5,276 nucleotides of DNA from CAYPHJ01 sp964410485 (GTDB taxonomy: Bacteria > Desulfobacterota > Binatia > UBA9968), in NCBI GenBank assembly GCA_964410485.1, contig CAYPHJ010000190.1, positions 1-5,276 of the forward strand, written 5' to 3'. Below are positions 4,278 to 5,276 of the stretch, piece after piece (position 1 is the first letter of the stretch; every line of letters begins with the position of its first letter). A program made the position numbers and the translations under genes. Below the pieces are notes generated by a model, which ran no database searches, was not told the origin of the DNA, and worked only from the letters and a program-made list of their open reading frames with translations.

Positions 4278-4571
4278 GCCTCAAGGTGTCGGGCGGGAGT
4301 GTGGCTGAGCAGAAAACGTGATCCACGGCCGGATATTCGGCAGTTCACTTTTGGCCAGCGACTAGTTCCGTGGATTCGATGGCTAGCGCATCAATCAAGG
4401 CCCGCGTCTTAGAATTCTAATCAGCGCGTTGTAGCGGAGGACTGCTTCGAAGATATACCGAGCTACGTTGGCACTTCGTACCTTGACCACAGTGCTCCTC
4501 CCGATGCGCCGCGAGGTCCGTCCGCTGTGGAAGCACACCTGTGCGCGATTCGCACGACATTCCCGGACTTC
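4278..4571. other. Region without a convincing gene
   Basis: A minus-strand 63-codon frame (4586-4395) is Arg-rich, has no ribosome binding site, and starts inside the hairpin described at 4572. I do not accept it. ATCCACGG (4321-4328) and CCGTGGAT (4368-4375) form an 8-bp inverted repeat around a 39-base loop, which may be chance. The rest could be decayed mobile DNA. Confidence 0.4.
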
Positions 4572-4605
4572 ACGCTCCGCACGCATAAGTTGCGTTGCGG
4601 AGTGT
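4572..4605. repeat. Strong imperfect hairpin just past the RAYT-type gene (REP-like)
   Basis: ACGCTCCGCA (4572-4581) pairs with TGCGGAGTGT (4596-4605) through nine Watson-Crick pairs and one G-T pair. CGCA (4582-4585) pairs with TGCG (4591-4594). T4595 is bulged and TAAGT forms the loop. The 14-pair stem with one bulge starts 11 bases beyond the stop of the minus-strand transposase remnant. RAYT and IS200/IS605-type enzymes recognise bulged hairpins at element ends, so this is a good candidate for the element's subterminal hairpin. It could alternatively terminate transcription, but it has no T-run. Confidence 0.6.
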
Positions 4606-4616
4606 TGCGCTGTGCG

Positions 4617-5120
4617 TCACTCATCCAGACACTGATGAACTTTGACGAGCCTGCCTAAATTGCCGTCGTAAGCCTCTCCTCGTTCGCGCAACGCATACGC
4701 TCCATCAATGTGGTCAACTTCTCGATGCAGCGCTTTGAATCCAGGTTCATTTTTCACATTAGCGACAAACTCCAAACTCCCAACCGCAATCGCTTCCGAC
4801 CAGCGATTCTCTCGCACTCTGCGCCCGACCTCAAGCGCTTCGTCGACCCATTGGCGATGTGCTCGTTGAAACTCCGACAACTTGGCGAAACCACATAACG
4901 CACTTAACTCTCGTAAATCGATGATGCCGTAGCGCTTCGGCGAATTCTGAATCTCACGATAACCGCTGTGCACCCACGCGCCAGGGTATTTGGCTACGCC
5001 GGCGCGAACCATGTTGAGATCGATGTAGACCACACACCGATGCAGGTGCTCATCTGCCTCAATGGCAGTGGCGTGATATCGGTCTTCCCAAAACGCACCG
5101 TGTCGCTTCTTGCGCTGATT
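4617..5120 (-). pseudogene. C-terminal part of a RAYT / Y1-type transposase
   Basis: Read from about 5120 downward the frame gives NQRKKRHGAFWEDRYHATAI, then EADEHLHRCVVYIDLNMVRA followed by GVAKYPGAW..SGYREI, RYGIIDLREL and the block WSEAIAVGSLEFVANV, ending at TGA 4617. The (A/P)FWxxRYHAT, HL.RC..YIDLNMVRAG and SGY.EI motifs are characteristic of REP-associated tyrosine transposases and related Y1_Tnp proteins. The N-terminal part with the YHV..RGN start and the HUH histidines is missing. Upstream of about 5120 the frame stays open to a TAA at 5171-5169, but the residues are family-unlike and include a run of Lys/Arg. The catalytic tyrosine helix should lie near the missing junction, so the remnant is inactive. 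It is not the other half of the fragment at 479-670: both are on the minus strand, but this C-terminal piece lies upstream of that N-terminal piece. Confidence 0.82.
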
Positions 5121-5161
5121 GGTTCCCGAAGTGCAAAGCCTCCTCCTCTTTCTTCCCCACG

Positions 5162-5184
5162 TTGAACCTTAAACTTTGAACCTT
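5162..5184. repeat. Short direct repeat TTGAACCTT
   Basis: TTGAACCTT occurs at 5162-5170 and 5176-5184, separated by AAACT (period 14). It lies just upstream of the truncated transposase remnant and may mark the border of foreign DNA. Confidence 0.6.
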
Positions 5185-5246
5185 GTCCGGGAGTTCGTCC
5201 CCACTCGACGGTTCAGCCTTAGGCGGAGACTGCAGGAATGAAAACA

Positions 5247-5270
5247 CTTTGCGCCTTGGCGCCTTTGCGG
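5247..5270. repeat. Three 8-base tandem units of the type CTTTGCGC
   Basis: CTTTGCGC, CTTGGCGC and CTTTGCGG follow one another without a gap. The array may continue past the right edge of the window. Similar 'CTTTGCG / CTTGGCG' arrays occur between genes in several environmental bacterial genomes, from memory. No gene is seen in 5121-5276. Confidence 0.65.
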
Positions 5271-5276
5271 GAGATC

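Noticed and set aside
4395..4586. Minus-strand Arg-rich 63-codon ORF
   Set aside because: It starts inside the hairpin, has no ribosome binding site and no recognisable family.
479..5120. The two RAYT pieces as one transposase split by a large insertion
   Set aside because: Both lie on the minus strand, so the N-terminal piece should be at the higher coordinates. It is at the lower ones, so a simple split cannot produce this order.
4710..5247. Other frames over the right-hand transposase remnant (4710-4898, 4968-5165, 5059-5247)
   Set aside because: They are out of frame with the clear Y1-transposase motifs.
1..5276. CRISPR arrays, tRNA or rRNA genes
   Set aside because: No regularly spaced repeats of 24-40 bases, no cloverleaf with a proper T-loop, and no rRNA-like segments were seen on either strand.

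Overview
This looks like an accessory, gene-poor stretch of a bacterial chromosome with intermediate GC. It is full of broken mobile elements and small toxin/defence-type genes. Shine-Dalgarno sites are clear (AAGGAGG before the gene at 3441, GGAGGAA before the gene at 210). The families present (Y1/RAYT-type transposases, an IS256-type transposase, a UPF0175/PIN module, a small CxxCxC protein) are widespread in environmental bacteria. I cannot assign a phylum from the sequence.

Layout. (1) 1-209 is non-coding. A small plus-strand gene at 210-482 follows, encoding a 90-residue beta-rich protein resembling bacterial FAIM1-like proteins. (2) 479-670, minus strand, is the first ~46 residues of a RAYT-type transposase joined to a short palindromic end. 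(3) 918-2563, minus strand, is a tight run of reading frames. In transcription order these are a Cys-rich, probably treble-clef protein lacking its N-terminus (2563-2033), two very short frames (1981-1823 and 1806-1693), a HEPN/AbiU2-like protein (1687-1163), and an 82-residue protein (1166-918) whose start overlaps the HEPN stop as ATGA. This is the most interesting part of the window and resembles a small toxin or defence operon. Its upstream end has been destroyed. (4) 2613-3242, plus strand, is the C-terminal half of an IS256-family transposase with an in-frame TAG, followed by what looks like its right terminal repeat. It abuts the truncated end of the operon. (5) 3441-4073, plus strand, holds a complete UPF0175 antitoxin, the first ~26 residues of its PIN (DUF3368-type) partner broken at an AAGG tetranucleotide repeat, a small CxxCxC protein, and a second PIN-like stub that stops after 17 codons. 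(6) 4125-4277 contains degenerate three-frame traces of another transposase N-terminus. 4278-4571 shows no convincing gene. (7) 4617-5120, minus strand, is the C-terminal part of a second RAYT/Y1-type transposase, with a strong imperfect hairpin (4572-4605) 11 bases past its stop. The right edge carries short tandem repeats.

Functionally, the window can be read as a graveyard of selfish elements around two small defence-like modules. The antitoxin has lost its toxin, and the HEPN operon has lost its head to an insertion or deletion. Genes most likely still intact are those at 210, 3441, 3829, and the HEPN/82-residue pair. Family calls are from motif recognition only; no database search was possible.
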